Notes: generated from the letters alone by a model not told the origin. A DNA stretch of 64,000 bases from Actinocorallia herbida (GCF_003751225.1 NZ_RJKE01000001.1:6014001-6078000); one strand, 5' to 3'. Counted from the first letter of the stretch, positions 1 to 8,425 are shown. Translations and numbers: made by a program.

Positions 1-747
1 GTCCGGCTGGCCCGCGAAGGCGCCGACATCATCGGCATCGACATCTGCGCGGACATCGAGACCTTCAACTACCCGTGCGCCTCACCGGAGGACCTGGAGG
101 AGACCCGCCTCCTCGTCGAGCGCGAGGGCCGCACGATGATCGCCCGCAAGGCCGACGTCCGCGACGCAGAGGGCCTGCGCGCCGCGTTCGAGGACGGGTA
201 CGCCCGGTTCGGGAGGGTCGACATCGTGCTGGCCAACGCAGGCATGATCCGCTTCGGCGACAGCCGCGACCCCGTCCGGGAATGGCAGGACACCATCGAC
301 GTCCTGCTGACCGGCGCGTTCAATACCGTCCAGGCCTCCATCGGCCGAATGCGCGAGGGTGGCCGCGGCGGCTCGATCGTCCTCGTCAGCTCCAGCGCCG
401 GCCTCAAGGGCACCGCGTCCGACGAGCCCAGCGCTCAGGCCTACACCGCCGCCAAACGCGGCCTCGTCGGCTACATGCAGGTCCTCGCCAACCAGTACGC
501 CCCGGAATCCATCCGGGTCAACACGGTCCACCCGACCGGAGTCCTCTCCGGCATGACCATGAACCCGGCCATGGCGAAGATGGCCGCCGCGGCGGGCAGC
601 AACGTCTCCCAGATGCAGAACGCCCTGCCGATCCAGATCCTCCAGCCCGAGGACATAGCCAACGCCGTCGCCTTCCTCGTCTCCGACGAGGCCCACTACA
701 TCACCGGCACCCAATGGGCCCTTGACGCGGGCTTCTCCGTCCGCTGA
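1..747 (+). CDS. Mycofactocin-coupled SDR family oxidoreductase (5' truncated by window)
   Basis: The frame is open from base 1 to the TGA at 745-747, so the N-terminal Rossmann glycine motif lies outside the window. The visible 248 residues begin in the second beta strand (GADIIGIDICADIE), which with the following ASPEDLEET is the fingerprint of the mycofactocin-coupled SDR subfamily. The NAG motif, the SSSAG serine and the YTAAK catalytic Tyr-Lys pair are present, and the chain ends in a usual SDR C-terminus (ITGTQWALDAGFSVR). Such enzymes oxidise alcohols with a tightly held NAD that is recycled through mycofactocin (family knowledge). The substrate is unknown. Two close relatives lie at 44729 and 57234, each beside an aldehyde dehydrogenase. 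Confidence 0.9.
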   Translation, partial: VRLAREGADIIGIDICADIETFNYPCASPEDLEETRLLVEREGRTMIARKADVRDAEGLRAAFEDGYARFGRVDIVLANAGMIRFGDSRDPVREWQDTIDVLLTGAFNTVQASIGRMREGGRGGSIVLVSSSAGLKGTASDEPSAQAYTAAKRGLVGYMQVLANQYAPESIRVNTVHPTGVLSGMTMNPAMAKMAAAAGSNVSQMQNALPIQILQPEDIANAVAFLVSDEAHYITGTQWALDAGFSVR

Positions 748-751
748 GACA

Positions 752-785
752 GTCGGGCGCCGGGGCCACAGATCCGGCGCCCGAC
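752..785. terminator. Rho-independent-type hairpin between convergent genes
   Basis: A perfect 12-bp stem (GTCGGGCGCCGG / CCGGCGCCCGAC) with a 10-nt loop sits between the stop codons of the convergent SDR and crotonase genes. It has no clear T-run, as is common in high-GC actinomycetes, and could serve both strands. Confidence 0.7.
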
Positions 786-797
786 CTCACCGATCTT

Positions 798-1565
798 CTA
801 CTCGAACATGGGCGGGCGCTTTTCGAGGAACGCCGTGACGCCCTCTCGTCCGTCGGGGGTAGCGGCGTTGAGGCGGATCGCCAGGGCCTCTCGGCGCATC
901 ACGCTCTCGGGGTCGGGTTCTACTGCGGCGCGCAGGAGGCGCTTGGTGGACGCCAGTGCACCGACGGGACCGCGCAGCAGCTGGGCCACCAGTTCTTCAG
1001 ATGTCTTGGCGAGGTCCGCGTCCGGCACGACACGCGCGATGAGCCCGGCGGCATGGGCTTCCTGCGCCGTCAGGGTGTCGTTGAGGAGAGCGACGCGGAG
1101 CATGCGGTGGAGGCCGAGTGTGTGCGTCAGCATGCTGGCGCCGCCGTCGATGTTCAGGCCGACCTTGGTGTAGCCGAGGCTGAACCGGGCGGATTCGGCC
1201 GCGACGACGATGTCGGCCGCCGCGGCCAGGGGGAAGCCGGCGCCTGCGACATGGCCTTGAACGACGGACACCACGATCGCCTCGGCACGGACCAGCTCGC
1301 TGACCACGCGGTGCAGGGCGTCGGCGAGATCATCGATGTAATCGGCCACGTCTGCGCTGCGCGCGAACGCGCCGAGATCACCGCCCACGGAGAAGAACCG
1401 GCCCTGCGCCGCAAGGACGATGACTCGGGCGCCGTCGCGGCGGGCGCTCCGCACCGCGTCGAACAGCTCTCCCACCGACTCCCGGTGGACCGGGTTGCCG
1501 TGCTCGGGGTCGGCGAGCGTGATGCGGGCGCAGCCGTCGGAGAAGACGCATTCGACGTGGCTCAC
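798..1565 (-). CDS. Enoyl-CoA hydratase/isomerase family protein, probably not a hydratase
   Basis: Crotonase-fold protein of 255 aa. The start is GTG at 1565, with GGAGGG 6 nt upstream and one base after the stop of the upstream F420 enzyme, so the two form an operon. Oxyanion-hole segments are visible (FFSVGGDL and GHVAGAGFPL). The two glutamates that make a true hydratase (GGCE and PE in rat enoyl-CoA hydratase, Glu144 and Glu164) are replaced by Pro and Tyr (GAGFPL and SLGYTKVG). An Asp follows in NIDGG, roughly where PaaG-type isomerases carry their catalytic Asp. A double-bond isomerase or another crotonase reaction is therefore more likely than hydration (inference). Compare the intact hydratase at 32757. 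Confidence 0.85.
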   Translation of the reverse strand: MSHVECVFSDGCARITLADPEHGNPVHRESVGELFDAVRSARRDGARVIVLAAQGRFFSVGGDLGAFARSADVADYIDDLADALHRVVSELVRAEAIVVSVVQGHVAGAGFPLAAAADIVVAAESARFSLGYTKVGLNIDGGASMLTHTLGLHRMLRVALLNDTLTAQEAHAAGLIARVVPDADLAKTSEELVAQLLRGPVGALASTKRLLRAAVEPDPESVMRREALAIRLNAATPDGREGVTAFLEKRPPMFE

Positions 1566-1566
1566 C

Positions 1567-2547
1567 TCAGCCCTCCAGGAGGGCGAGGCTGTTGCGGGCG
1601 TAGGTCGCGCGGCGGCGGTCGCTGGTGAGGAAGGACGGGGCGGCGAGGTAGGTCAGGTCGCGGGCCAGTGAGCCTTCGGCCTGGCGCTTGGCGAGCTGGG
1701 CGCGGGCCTCGGCGGTGGTGCCGCAGACGGTGATCTCCGCGAGCATCTCGTCGGTGACGGCGGCGGCCATGCCGTCGATGTCGCCCTTGCGGAAGGCGTC
1801 GCGCTGGCGCTCGACCTCCTCGGTCCAGCCGTGGTGCTCGACGTAGGGGTCGTAGGTCTTCACCGTCAGGTAGAAGCCGACCATGCGGCGGGCGTCGCGG
1901 ATGGCGCGCTCGGGGGCCTCGTCGTCGACGGCGGTGATCAGCCAGCCGTGCTCGGTGAAGCCTTCGGGGGCGTTCGCGGTGGCGGGGCGCACGATATCCC
2001 TCCACCAACGATCGGTGAAGAGGCCGTGGCCGATCAAGCCGTCAGCATGGCCGGCGGCCGCGGCGGCCATGCCCTTGTTGAAGGCTGCGAAGAGGACCGG
2101 GACGTCCAGTCGGCCTAGAACTGGGGCCTGGACCCGGGCGCTCACCCGGTAGTAGGGGCCCTCGTACTCGACCTTGGCGCCGTTCTCGGCGTGCAGCCAG
2201 GCGCGGACGGCCCCGGCGAGGTCACGCATGCGGGCGACGGGTTTGTCTGCCTCGACGCCGAACCAGTCCCGGTTGATGGAGTAGGCGCCGGAACCCAGGC
2301 CGAGGAAGAGCCGTCCGGGCGCCTTCTTGTGCAGGGTCCGTATCGCGCTCGCATGGGCGTAGGGCGTCCGGGAGAAGGCGTAGGCGATCCCCGTGCCAAC
2401 CTTGGCCGTCCGGGTGTTGGCGACCATGTCGGCCAGCACCTCGTAGGCGTCGTTGTCGACGAAGTCTCCGGTGCAGAAGGCGGTGATGCCCGCGTCTTCG
2501 GCTTCCCGGGCGACCTCAGCGCCGGGCCAGGGTAGTCCGAACTCCAT
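1567..2547 (-). CDS. LLM class F420-dependent oxidoreductase
   Basis: Luciferase-like TIM-barrel protein of 326 aa. The start ATG at 2547 is preceded by GGAGGAGAG. The N-terminus (MEFGLPWPGAEVAREAEDAG) and FLGLGSGA are typical of F420-dependent flavin-independent monooxygenase/reductase-like enzymes. Such proteins use F420 for hydride transfer or reduction of activated substrates; the substrate here is unknown. The frame stays open far upstream, but that part is antisense to the dehydratase gene and has no family resemblance, so the start at 2547 is preferred. It is followed immediately by the crotonase gene and is divergent from the dehydratase at 2623. The shared promoter carries one copy of the 19-bp site. 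Confidence 0.88.
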   Translation of the reverse strand: MEFGLPWPGAEVAREAEDAGITAFCTGDFVDNDAYEVLADMVANTRTAKVGTGIAYAFSRTPYAHASAIRTLHKKAPGRLFLGLGSGAYSINRDWFGVEADKPVARMRDLAGAVRAWLHAENGAKVEYEGPYYRVSARVQAPVLGRLDVPVLFAAFNKGMAAAAAGHADGLIGHGLFTDRWWRDIVRPATANAPEGFTEHGWLITAVDDEAPERAIRDARRMVGFYLTVKTYDPYVEHHGWTEEVERQRDAFRKGDIDGMAAAVTDEMLAEITVCGTTAEARAQLAKRQAEGSLARDLTYLAAPSFLTSDRRRATYARNSLALLEG

Positions 2548-2562
2548 CGCTCTCCTCCAACC

Positions 2563-2581
2563 TAGTTTACTTAGTGAGTGA
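2563..2581. promoter_or_regulatory. Copy A of the shared 19-bp operator-like site
   Basis: TAGTTTACTTAGTGAGTGA lies in the divergent promoter between the F420 enzyme (start 2547) and the dehydratase (start 2623). It matches the left half of the island-wide consensus (TAGWTTACTAGGTNATCTA) well and the right half less well. It also contains its own dyad, GTTTACT and AGTGAAC. The AT-rich patch is conspicuous against the surrounding GC-rich DNA. Confidence 0.45.
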
Positions 2582-2622
2582 ACTATAACATAATCCCCCT
2601 GACACCCACTGAGGAGGCACAG

Positions 2623-3858
2623 GTGAGCACGGAAGAGCAGTTCGGCGTCCTGACCGACGCAGCGTTCGAGCGGTCCCGCAAGCGGATCGGCATTCCCGAG
2701 CGCCCACTGAGCCCGCACAACCTTGAGGTGACCCCGGACGGCACCCGGCACTTCGCCTACGGCTACGGGGACTCCAACCCGCTGTGGTGCGATCCGGAGT
2801 ACGGCAAGAAGACGCGCTGGGGCGGGCTGATCGCACCGCCGAACTTCATGTACACGATGGGCGAGAACGCCTCCCCGCCGGTGACCCCGGAGCAGAAGGC
2901 GCTGCTCAAGGGCGACCCGTTCGCTGGACTGGGGTCCTACCAGGCCGTCATGGAGTTCCAGTGGTTCCGGCCGCTGGTCCTCGGTGACCGCTGCGACGTC
3001 GTCCGGGCCCAGGTCGGTGTCCAGGAGAAGGCCTCGAAGTTCGGTGGTCGCACGGCGCACGTGACCAACGACTTCCTGTTCGCCAACGGCCGCGGCGAGA
3101 TCCACTGCGTCCAGAGCGGCACTTGGATCAACGCCGAGCGGCACACCTCGGCCGCGAACGCCAAGAAGGCCGACCCGATCGACCTGACCAGCCCCTACAC
3201 CGACGAGCAGCTCGCCGAGATCGACGCCGCCTACGACGCCGAGACCCGACGCGGCGCCGAGACCCGGTACTGGGAGGACGTCCAGGTCGGCGACGAGATC
3301 CAGCCGCGAGTCAAGGGCCCGCTCACGGTGACCGACGTCGTCACCTGGCACATCGGCTGGGGCATGCAGCTCACCGCCCCCGGCGCCTTCGGGATCGCCC
3401 GCGGCGTCCGGCGCAAGGTCCCCGGCCTGTACCCGGCCAACCCGCGGAACATCCCCGACACCGTCCAGCGCCTGCACTGGGAGCCCGAGCGGGCCCGCGA
3501 GCTCGGCATCCCGATGAGCTACGACTACGGCGCGATGCGCGAAACCTGGCTCACCCACGCCCTCACCGACTGGATGGGCGATGACGCCTGGCTGTGGAAG
3601 CTGTCCTGCCAGCACCGCAAGTTCAACTACATCGGCGACACCATTTGGGTAACCGGAAAGGTCGTCGACAAGACCGTCGTCGACGGCCGCCACGAGGTCC
3701 ACCTGGAACTGGCCTGCACCAACCAGCGCGGCCAGGTCGCCACCCCCGGCACCGCCGTCGTCCTCCTGCCGACGCGCGACGCCGCCGTGACGTTGCCGAC
3801 CCCTCCGGCCGACAACCTGACCGACCTGCTCGCGTACGAGATCGAGCGCTTCTCGTGA
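2623..3858 (+). CDS. MaoC-like / FAS1-like double hot-dog acyl dehydratase
   Basis: Protein of 411 aa if GTG at 2623 is used. That start has GAGGAGG 5 nt upstream; the in-frame ATG at 2578 lies in the operator region without a ribosome site. The N-terminal half (HFAYGYGDSNPLW, then WGGLIAPPNFMY) is a FAS1/MaoC-type hot-dog domain. The second half, from about residue 215 (YWEDVQVGDEI), is another hot-dog domain. Such proteins hydrate enoyl-CoA esters or dehydrate 3-hydroxyacyl-CoA esters. The double-domain form resembles proteins of actinobacterial steroid and fatty acid catabolism. It leads a + strand run whose next gene overlaps its stop by GTGA. Confidence 0.85.
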   Translation: MSTEEQFGVLTDAAFERSRKRIGIPERPLSPHNLEVTPDGTRHFAYGYGDSNPLWCDPEYGKKTRWGGLIAPPNFMYTMGENASPPVTPEQKALLKGDPFAGLGSYQAVMEFQWFRPLVLGDRCDVVRAQVGVQEKASKFGGRTAHVTNDFLFANGRGEIHCVQSGTWINAERHTSAANAKKADPIDLTSPYTDEQLAEIDAAYDAETRRGAETRYWEDVQVGDEIQPRVKGPLTVTDVVTWHIGWGMQLTAPGAFGIARGVRRKVPGLYPANPRNIPDTVQRLHWEPERARELGIPMSYDYGAMRETWLTHALTDWMGDDAWLWKLSCQHRKFNYIGDTIWVTGKVVDKTVVDGRHEVHLELACTNQRGQVATPGTAVVLLPTRDAAVTLPTPPADNLTDLLAYEIERFS

Positions 3859-4940
3859 CTGTCGGCGTGAAGGCCGGGCTCTCCTCTCCCCTGGCGTTCG
3901 CGCACGGACCGGAATGGGCGAACCGGTTCGCGGTGGCTCCGCTCACCACGATGCAGAGCCACCGCGACGGAACGCTCTCAGAGGACGAGTACACGTGGCT
4001 CGTCCGGCGGGCCGAGGGCGGGTTCGGAATGGTCATGACGTGCTCCGCGCACGTGTCTCGGGCGGGTCAGGCCTTCCCGGGCCAGCTCGCCGCTTGGGAC
4101 GACCGGTTCCTGCCCGGTCTGGCCAGGCTGGCCGCCGGGATCGCCGAGGCGGGAAGTGTGTCCTCGCTTCAGATCCACCACGCCGGACGACGGGCGGACT
4201 CCCGGCTTTCCGGAGTGCCGGTGATCGCGCCCTGGGACGATCCCACCAAGGACGCTCGTGCCCTGACGACGGCTGAGGTGGAGCAGGTCGTCGCGGATTA
4301 CGTGGCGGCGGCCGTCCGGGCCGAGCAGGCCGGCTTCCACGGCGTGGAGGTGCACGGCGCCCACGGCTACCTGGTCTGCCAGTTCCTCAGCCCCCGCAAT
4401 ACCCGCGCCGACCGCTACGGCGGCCCGCTGGAGAACCGGAAGAGGATGCTGCTGGAGATCCTTCGCGGCATCCGGGAGTCGACCGGCTCGGACTTCCAGC
4501 TAGGCCTTCGCCTCACACCCGAGCGCAACGGCATCCCCTTGGTGGAAGCCCGCACCGTGGCCGCCGACGTCTTGGACTCCGGTCTCCTCGACTACCTCGA
4601 CATGTCCCTGTGGGACGCGTTCAAGGAGACCTACGAGGAAGAACACCGCGGCAGGCTCCTCATCGAACACTTCACCGACCTGCCACGAGGCGGCACACGG
4701 CTCGGCGTCGCGGGGAAGATCGGCTCGGCTTCGGATGCCGCCTGGTGCCTGGACAAGGGCGCCGACTTCGTTCTGATCGGCGCGGGCGCGATCCTGCACC
4801 ACGACTTTCCCATGGCGGCGCTCGCCGATCCGGAGTTCCGCCTGGTCCAGCCGAAGCCGCGCGAACACTTCGTCGCCGAGTCCGTCGGTCCGGTGTTCCT
4901 CAACTACCTCTCCGAGAACTGGGATGACTACGTTGCCTGA
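3855..4940 (+). CDS. Old Yellow Enzyme family NAD(P)H:flavin oxidoreductase
   Basis: FMN-binding TIM barrel of 361 aa starting at GTG 3855, which overlaps the dehydratase stop (GTGA) and implies translational coupling. OYE features are NRFAVAPLTTMQ near the N-terminus, the QIHHAGRRAD segment, the signature HGAHGYLVCQFLSP with NTRADRYGG, and a C-terminal phosphate-binding stretch (GVAGKIG, LIGAGAIL). The family reduces activated C=C bonds such as enones or 2,4-dienoyl-CoA. The chain is the short type and lacks the extra FAD/4Fe-4S domains of dienoyl-CoA reductases. Sitting between a dehydratase and an F420 enzyme, it may saturate a ring or side-chain double bond (inference). Confidence 0.9.
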   Translation: MTVGVKAGLSSPLAFAHGPEWANRFAVAPLTTMQSHRDGTLSEDEYTWLVRRAEGGFGMVMTCSAHVSRAGQAFPGQLAAWDDRFLPGLARLAAGIAEAGSVSSLQIHHAGRRADSRLSGVPVIAPWDDPTKDARALTTAEVEQVVADYVAAAVRAEQAGFHGVEVHGAHGYLVCQFLSPRNTRADRYGGPLENRKRMLLEILRGIRESTGSDFQLGLRLTPERNGIPLVEARTVAADVLDSGLLDYLDMSLWDAFKETYEEEHRGRLLIEHFTDLPRGGTRLGVAGKIGSASDAAWCLDKGADFVLIGAGAILHHDFPMAALADPEFRLVQPKPREHFVAESVGPVFLNYLSENWDDYVA

Positions 4941-5979
4941 TACCTCCCCCAGGATCGCGCTGCCGATCATGGGTCCGGGCCAGCGGCTCGCCGACACCGT
5001 GACCCTCGCCCGTGCCGCGGAGGAGGCGGGACTCGACGGTATCTCCGCCCCGGAGCTCAGCAGTGACCCGCTGCTGCACCTGACCGTCGCCGCAGGCGTG
5101 ACGGAGCGGGTGGAGCTGATGACGAACATCCTCGTCGCCTTCGCCCGTACCCCGATGACCCTGGCCACGCAGGCGAGGGCGTTGCAGGACTACAGCGGAG
5201 GCCGAGTGATCCTCGGCCTCGGCAGCCAGATCAAGGCCCACATCGAGCGTCGGTATTCGATGCCGTGGTCGTCGCCCGCAGCGCGCATGCGCGAGTTCGT
5301 CACCGCGCTGCGCGCGATCTGGAAGGCCTGGGAGACGGGCGACAAGCTCGACTTCCGCGGCGAGTTCTACACGCACACGCTGATGACGCCGATGTTCACG
5401 CCGCCGTCGGAGTGCCCTCCTCCCCCGGTGTTCGTGGCCGCCGTCGGCACGAAGATGTGCGAGACCGCGGGCGCCGTGGCCGACGGGCTCCTCGTCCACG
5501 GCTTCAGCACCGAGCGCTATCTACGGGAGGTCACCGTCCCGGCGATCGCACGCGGCGCGGGTGGCACGGTCCCCGTCGGCTTCGAGATCGTCGATCTCTC
5601 CTTCATGGTCACCGGAAGGACGGATGAAGAGTGGGCGGCCTCGGCCAAAGTGGTCCGCGAGCAGTTGGCGTTCTACGCCTCCACTCCGGCCTACCTTCCC
5701 GTCCTTGCCCTGCACGGCTGGGAGGACCTCGGCGAGGAGCTGCACCACATGTCCCTCGGGCGTGACCCGGACCGATGGGTGCGCATGGGCGAGCGGCTCC
5801 CCGACGAGGTGCTGGAGACCTTCGCCGTCGTCGGGACGCCCGACGAGGTACCCAAGAAGCTCGTCGCCAGAGGGGCCGGAATCGTCGGCCGTTACTCGGT
5901 CAACGCCCTCGGGATCTCCGACCCCGACCTCGTCCTGCACCTCGCCCACGGCATCCAGGAAGCCGTCAGGACGGCCTGA
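4924..5979 (+). CDS. TIGR03617-like F420-dependent LLM class oxidoreductase
   Basis: Protein of 351 aa. The ATG at 4924 overlaps the OYE gene by 17 bases, so the genes are cotranscribed. The segment HIERRYSMPWSSPAARM and the following TALRAIW are characteristic of the MSMEG_2256-type group of F420-dependent luciferase-like enzymes. The LLM barrel core (AEEAGLDGI, LGLGSQIK, VAAVGTKM) is complete. The exact reaction of this group is not established. Its position behind an enone-type reductase suggests hydride chemistry on the same intermediate (inference). A strong hairpin follows 25 bases after the stop. Confidence 0.88.
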   Translation: MTTLPDTSPRIALPIMGPGQRLADTVTLARAAEEAGLDGISAPELSSDPLLHLTVAAGVTERVELMTNILVAFARTPMTLATQARALQDYSGGRVILGLGSQIKAHIERRYSMPWSSPAARMREFVTALRAIWKAWETGDKLDFRGEFYTHTLMTPMFTPPSECPPPPVFVAAVGTKMCETAGAVADGLLVHGFSTERYLREVTVPAIARGAGGTVPVGFEIVDLSFMVTGRTDEEWAASAKVVREQLAFYASTPAYLPVLALHGWEDLGEELHHMSLGRDPDRWVRMGERLPDEVLETFAVVGTPDEVPKKLVARGAGIVGRYSVNALGISDPDLVLHLAHGIQEAVRTA

Positions 5980-6003
5980 CCTGACGTCCCGAAGCTTCTC
6001 CTC

Positions 6004-6037
6004 GGCGGGTCCGCGGCCGTGCGGCCGCGGACCCGCC
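6004..6037. terminator. Strong hairpin after the dehydratase-OYE-F420 run
   Basis: A perfect 15-bp GC-rich stem (left arm 6004-6018, right arm 6023-6037) with a GTGC loop. No long T-run follows. It lies between two + strand genes, so it either separates the CoA ligase gene from the upstream operon or attenuates read-through. Confidence 0.7.
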
Positions 6038-6094
6038 ACCTCTTCCTTCGTGCTCATCGGCAACCGCTCCACCACCCCGGGAAGGACCGCTCTC

Positions 6095-7648
6095 ATGGAC
6101 TCGGTTTCGACGACACTCGCCGGAAGGCTGCTCGCGGCGGCCGCCGCGGACTCCGGCTCCCCTCTGGTGTTCGACACTCCTGAAGGCATCGTGCCGGGCA
6201 CTGTCGGGCAGACGCTCGCCGCCGCGTCCCGGGTGGCCGCAGGGCTGCGCGAGCGCGGCATAGGACCGGGCGACACCGTCGCCGTCCAGCTGCCCAACCG
6301 CCCTGAGGCCGCCGTCGCCTATGCCGCGGTCCTCCTCACCGGCGCCACGCTGCTGCCCGTCGTGCACATCTACGGGCTGCGCGAGATCGCCTTCGTCCTG
6401 CGCCAGTCCGGGGCCCGTGCCCTCGTCCTGCCGGACCGGTGGCGGGCCCTGGAGTACAGCTCACGGATCCCCGCGCTTCGGGAAGCCGCCCCTACCCTGG
6501 ACCTGATCGCGATGGTCGGCGAGCCCGCTGAGGGAACACTGCCTTGGGCGGAACTCGAGTCGGACGCGGTCCTGGAGCCTGCGTCCGTCTCCTCCGCCGA
6601 CATCGCGCTGCTCTGCTACACCTCGGGGACCACGGCCGATCCCAAGGGCGCTCGCCACACCCACGCCGCCGTACTCGCGGAGATAGACGGCCAGCGGGGC
6701 TTCCTCGGCTTCGGAGCAAACACGGTGCAGCTCGCCTCGTTCCCCGTCGGCCATGTGGCCGGTCTGTGCGGTCTTCTCCGGACTCTGCTGCACGCGATGC
6801 CCACCGTCGTACTCGACGGCTGGGACCCTGCCCGAGCGCTTGATCTCATCCCCGAGTACCGCGTCACCTACACCTCCGGCACCCCGATCCACCTCGCCAC
6901 TCTGCTGGACGCCCTGGAAACGGGCGCGCCCCTCGGAACGCTCCGCGAGTACCTGGTGGGGGCCGCCACGGTGCCCGCCGAACTCGTCGCCCGTGCCGAC
7001 CGGCTCGGCATCAACGCCTTCCGCTCCTACGGCTCGACCGAGCACCCCACGATCTCCTCCGGCCGCCACGACGACCCTCTGGACAAGCGCCAGTTCACCG
7101 ACGGCCGCCCGACCCCCGGCACCGAGGTCCGCATCGTCGACGAGGCCGGCACCGATGTCCCGACCGCTACCGATGGAGAGGTCGTCTGCCGCGGCCCCGA
7201 GCAGTTCGTCGGCTACCTCGACGACTCCTTGGACGAGGACACCTGGCTCCCCGAAGGCTGGCTCCGCACCGGTGACATCGGCCATCTCGACGCCGACGGC
7301 TACCTCACCATCACCGACCGGGCCAAAGACATCATCATCCGCGCCGGAGAGACCATCTCCTCCCGCGAGGTCGAGGACGTCCTCCTCTCCTGCCCCGGCG
7401 TCGCCGACGCCGCAGCCGTCGCCATCCCCGACCCCTACTACGGTGAGAAGGTCGCGGCCGTCATCGTCGCCCGCCCTGGAGCGGCACCCACCCTGGAGAC
7501 CATTCGCGCCCACTTCGCTGCCTCCGGCCTGGCCCGCCAAAAGACACCCGAGCGCATCGAGCTCCGCACGGAGCTTCCGCGTACTCCCCTCGGCAAGGTC
7601 AAGAAGGCCGAGCTCCGCGCAGAGCTCCGCGCTTCGCTTTCACTCTGA
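6095..7648 (+). CDS. Acyl-CoA synthetase / AMP-dependent ligase
   Basis: ANL-superfamily adenylating enzyme of 517 aa. ATG 6095 is chosen because GGGAAGGA lies about 10 nt upstream and the protein then begins at a normal family position. Motifs in order: CYTSGTTADPKG (ATP-binding loop), YGSTE, GWLRTGDIGHLD (with the adenylate-binding Asp), and PLGKVKKAEL carrying the C-terminal catalytic Lys. It makes an acyl-CoA from a carboxylic acid, ATP and CoA in the cytoplasm. The acid is unknown. It lies downstream of the OYE run but is separated by a hairpin, and ends at a bidirectional terminator. Confidence 0.88.
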   Translation: MDSVSTTLAGRLLAAAAADSGSPLVFDTPEGIVPGTVGQTLAAASRVAAGLRERGIGPGDTVAVQLPNRPEAAVAYAAVLLTGATLLPVVHIYGLREIAFVLRQSGARALVLPDRWRALEYSSRIPALREAAPTLDLIAMVGEPAEGTLPWAELESDAVLEPASVSSADIALLCYTSGTTADPKGARHTHAAVLAEIDGQRGFLGFGANTVQLASFPVGHVAGLCGLLRTLLHAMPTVVLDGWDPARALDLIPEYRVTYTSGTPIHLATLLDALETGAPLGTLREYLVGAATVPAELVARADRLGINAFRSYGSTEHPTISSGRHDDPLDKRQFTDGRPTPGTEVRIVDEAGTDVPTATDGEVVCRGPEQFVGYLDDSLDEDTWLPEGWLRTGDIGHLDADGYLTITDRAKDIIIRAGETISSREVEDVLLSCPGVADAAAVAIPDPYYGEKVAAVIVARPGAAPTLETIRAHFAASGLARQKTPERIELRTELPRTPLGKVKKAELRAELRASLSL

Positions 7649-7698
7649 CGGCCTTGGCGCCCCTGTCCGCTGCCCAGCTTCGGAACCGACATGGGAAC

Positions 7699-7728
7699 GG
7701 CCCCACCTCTCCGTTGCGAGGTGGGGCC
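7699..7728. terminator. Bidirectional terminator hairpin
   Basis: A perfect 11-bp stem (GGCCCCACCTC / GAGGTGGGGCC) with an 8-nt loop, followed on the + strand by TTCACTTT. It sits between the convergent CoA ligase and DoxX genes. Confidence 0.75.
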
Positions 7729-7735
7729 TTCACTT

Positions 7736-8263
7736 TCAGTCCCGCGCTTCCGATTCGGCGATCATTGCGGGCCGCCAGAAGACAGCGAGCAGCGCCACCG
7801 CCCCGGCCCCTCCCGCTCCCGCTGAGAGGACGAGCCCTGCCCAGCCGTGCAGGTCGTCGTCGAGTCCGAGGAGACCGTCCACCGAGACCGCGCCGCCGCC
7901 CAGAGCCCCCGTGGCGCAGGCCGCCAAAATGATCATCAGTACGTATTCGTAGCCCTGGCCGGGGCGGAAGACAAAGAAGCCGTTGCGCAGATGGGCGGTG
8001 ACCAGGGCGACCATCATGGTGCCGACCGCACCCGCGGCGGCCAGCGGGGTCAGGACGCCGAGCAGAAGCAGAGCGCCAGCCCCCAGTTCGGTCGCGGTCG
8101 CCATAAGAGCGTGGAGCCGTCCCGGCCGCAGCCCGATCGAGGCGAACCAACCGGCGGTGCCTGCTAGCCCACCACCACCGAAAGCGTGGTTCCAGCCGTG
8201 CGCGACGAGGACGACGCCGAGCGCGATCCGGAGGATGAACGAAGCCAGGTCGACACTCGTCAT
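7736..8263 (-). CDS. DoxX family membrane protein
   Basis: Hydrophobic protein of 175 aa starting at ATG 8263 (GGAAAGG upstream); a start 30 bases further out would intrude on the operator. It shows the DoxX pattern: helix 1 (ILRIALGVVLVAHGWNHAFGG) with the HGW/HAFG signature, then hydrophobic spans TELGAGALLLLGVL, AAAGAVGTMMVALVTAHL and YEYVLMIILAACATGAL, and a last helix near the C-terminus. DoxX proteins are inner-membrane quinone-linked or redox-associated proteins whose actual role varies. The gene is transcribed alone, with a perfect copy of the shared palindromic operator 32 bases upstream of its start. Confidence 0.85.
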   Translation of the reverse strand: MTSVDLASFILRIALGVVLVAHGWNHAFGGGGLAGTAGWFASIGLRPGRLHALMATATELGAGALLLLGVLTPLAAAGAVGTMMVALVTAHLRNGFFVFRPGQGYEYVLMIILAACATGALGGGAVSVDGLLGLDDDLHGWAGLVLSAGAGGAGAVALLAVFWRPAMIAESEARD

Positions 8264-8294
8264 GACACGCTGCCTTTCCGATAGAAGACCCACA

Positions 8295-8313
8295 AAGATT
8301 ACTAGGTAATCTA
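8295..8313. promoter_or_regulatory. Copy B of the shared 19-bp site: perfect 17-bp palindrome
   Basis: The 17-bp core 8296-8312 reads AGATTAC-TAG-GTAATCT, a perfect inverted repeat, and the 19-bp window is AAGATTACTAGGTAATCTA. It lies 32 bases upstream of the doxX start, where it would overlap the -10/+1 region and suit a repressor. This is the most symmetrical copy in the window and the best model for the recognised sequence. Confidence 0.6.
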
Positions 8314-8383
8314 TGCTAGAGGTGCGTCGGGGCGGTACTCAGGGGCTCCAGCCAGGCCACGACGAGTGCTGAGCGTAGTAATG

Positions 8384-8425
8384 GAAGCGCACAGCCGCCG
8401 AAGCTCTCGGCCGGCCGTGCGCTTC
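8384..8425. terminator. Hairpin downstream of the tannase gene
   Basis: A 9-bp stem (GAAGCGCAC / GTGCGCTTC) encloses a 24-nt loop that can fold further. It lies 74 bases beyond the stop of the minus-strand esterase gene. The rest of 8314-8498 shows no gene. Confidence 0.45.

Noticed and set aside
2548-3702. Upstream extension of the F420 enzyme frame to 3702
   Set aside because: The extension is antisense to the dehydratase gene, has no domain, and the ATG at 2547 has a good ribosome site and a normal family N-terminus.
5980-6094. A riboswitch or leader RNA ahead of the CoA ligase
   Set aside because: The only structure is a simple 15-bp hairpin. No conserved riboswitch core was recognised, so it is listed as a terminator or attenuator.
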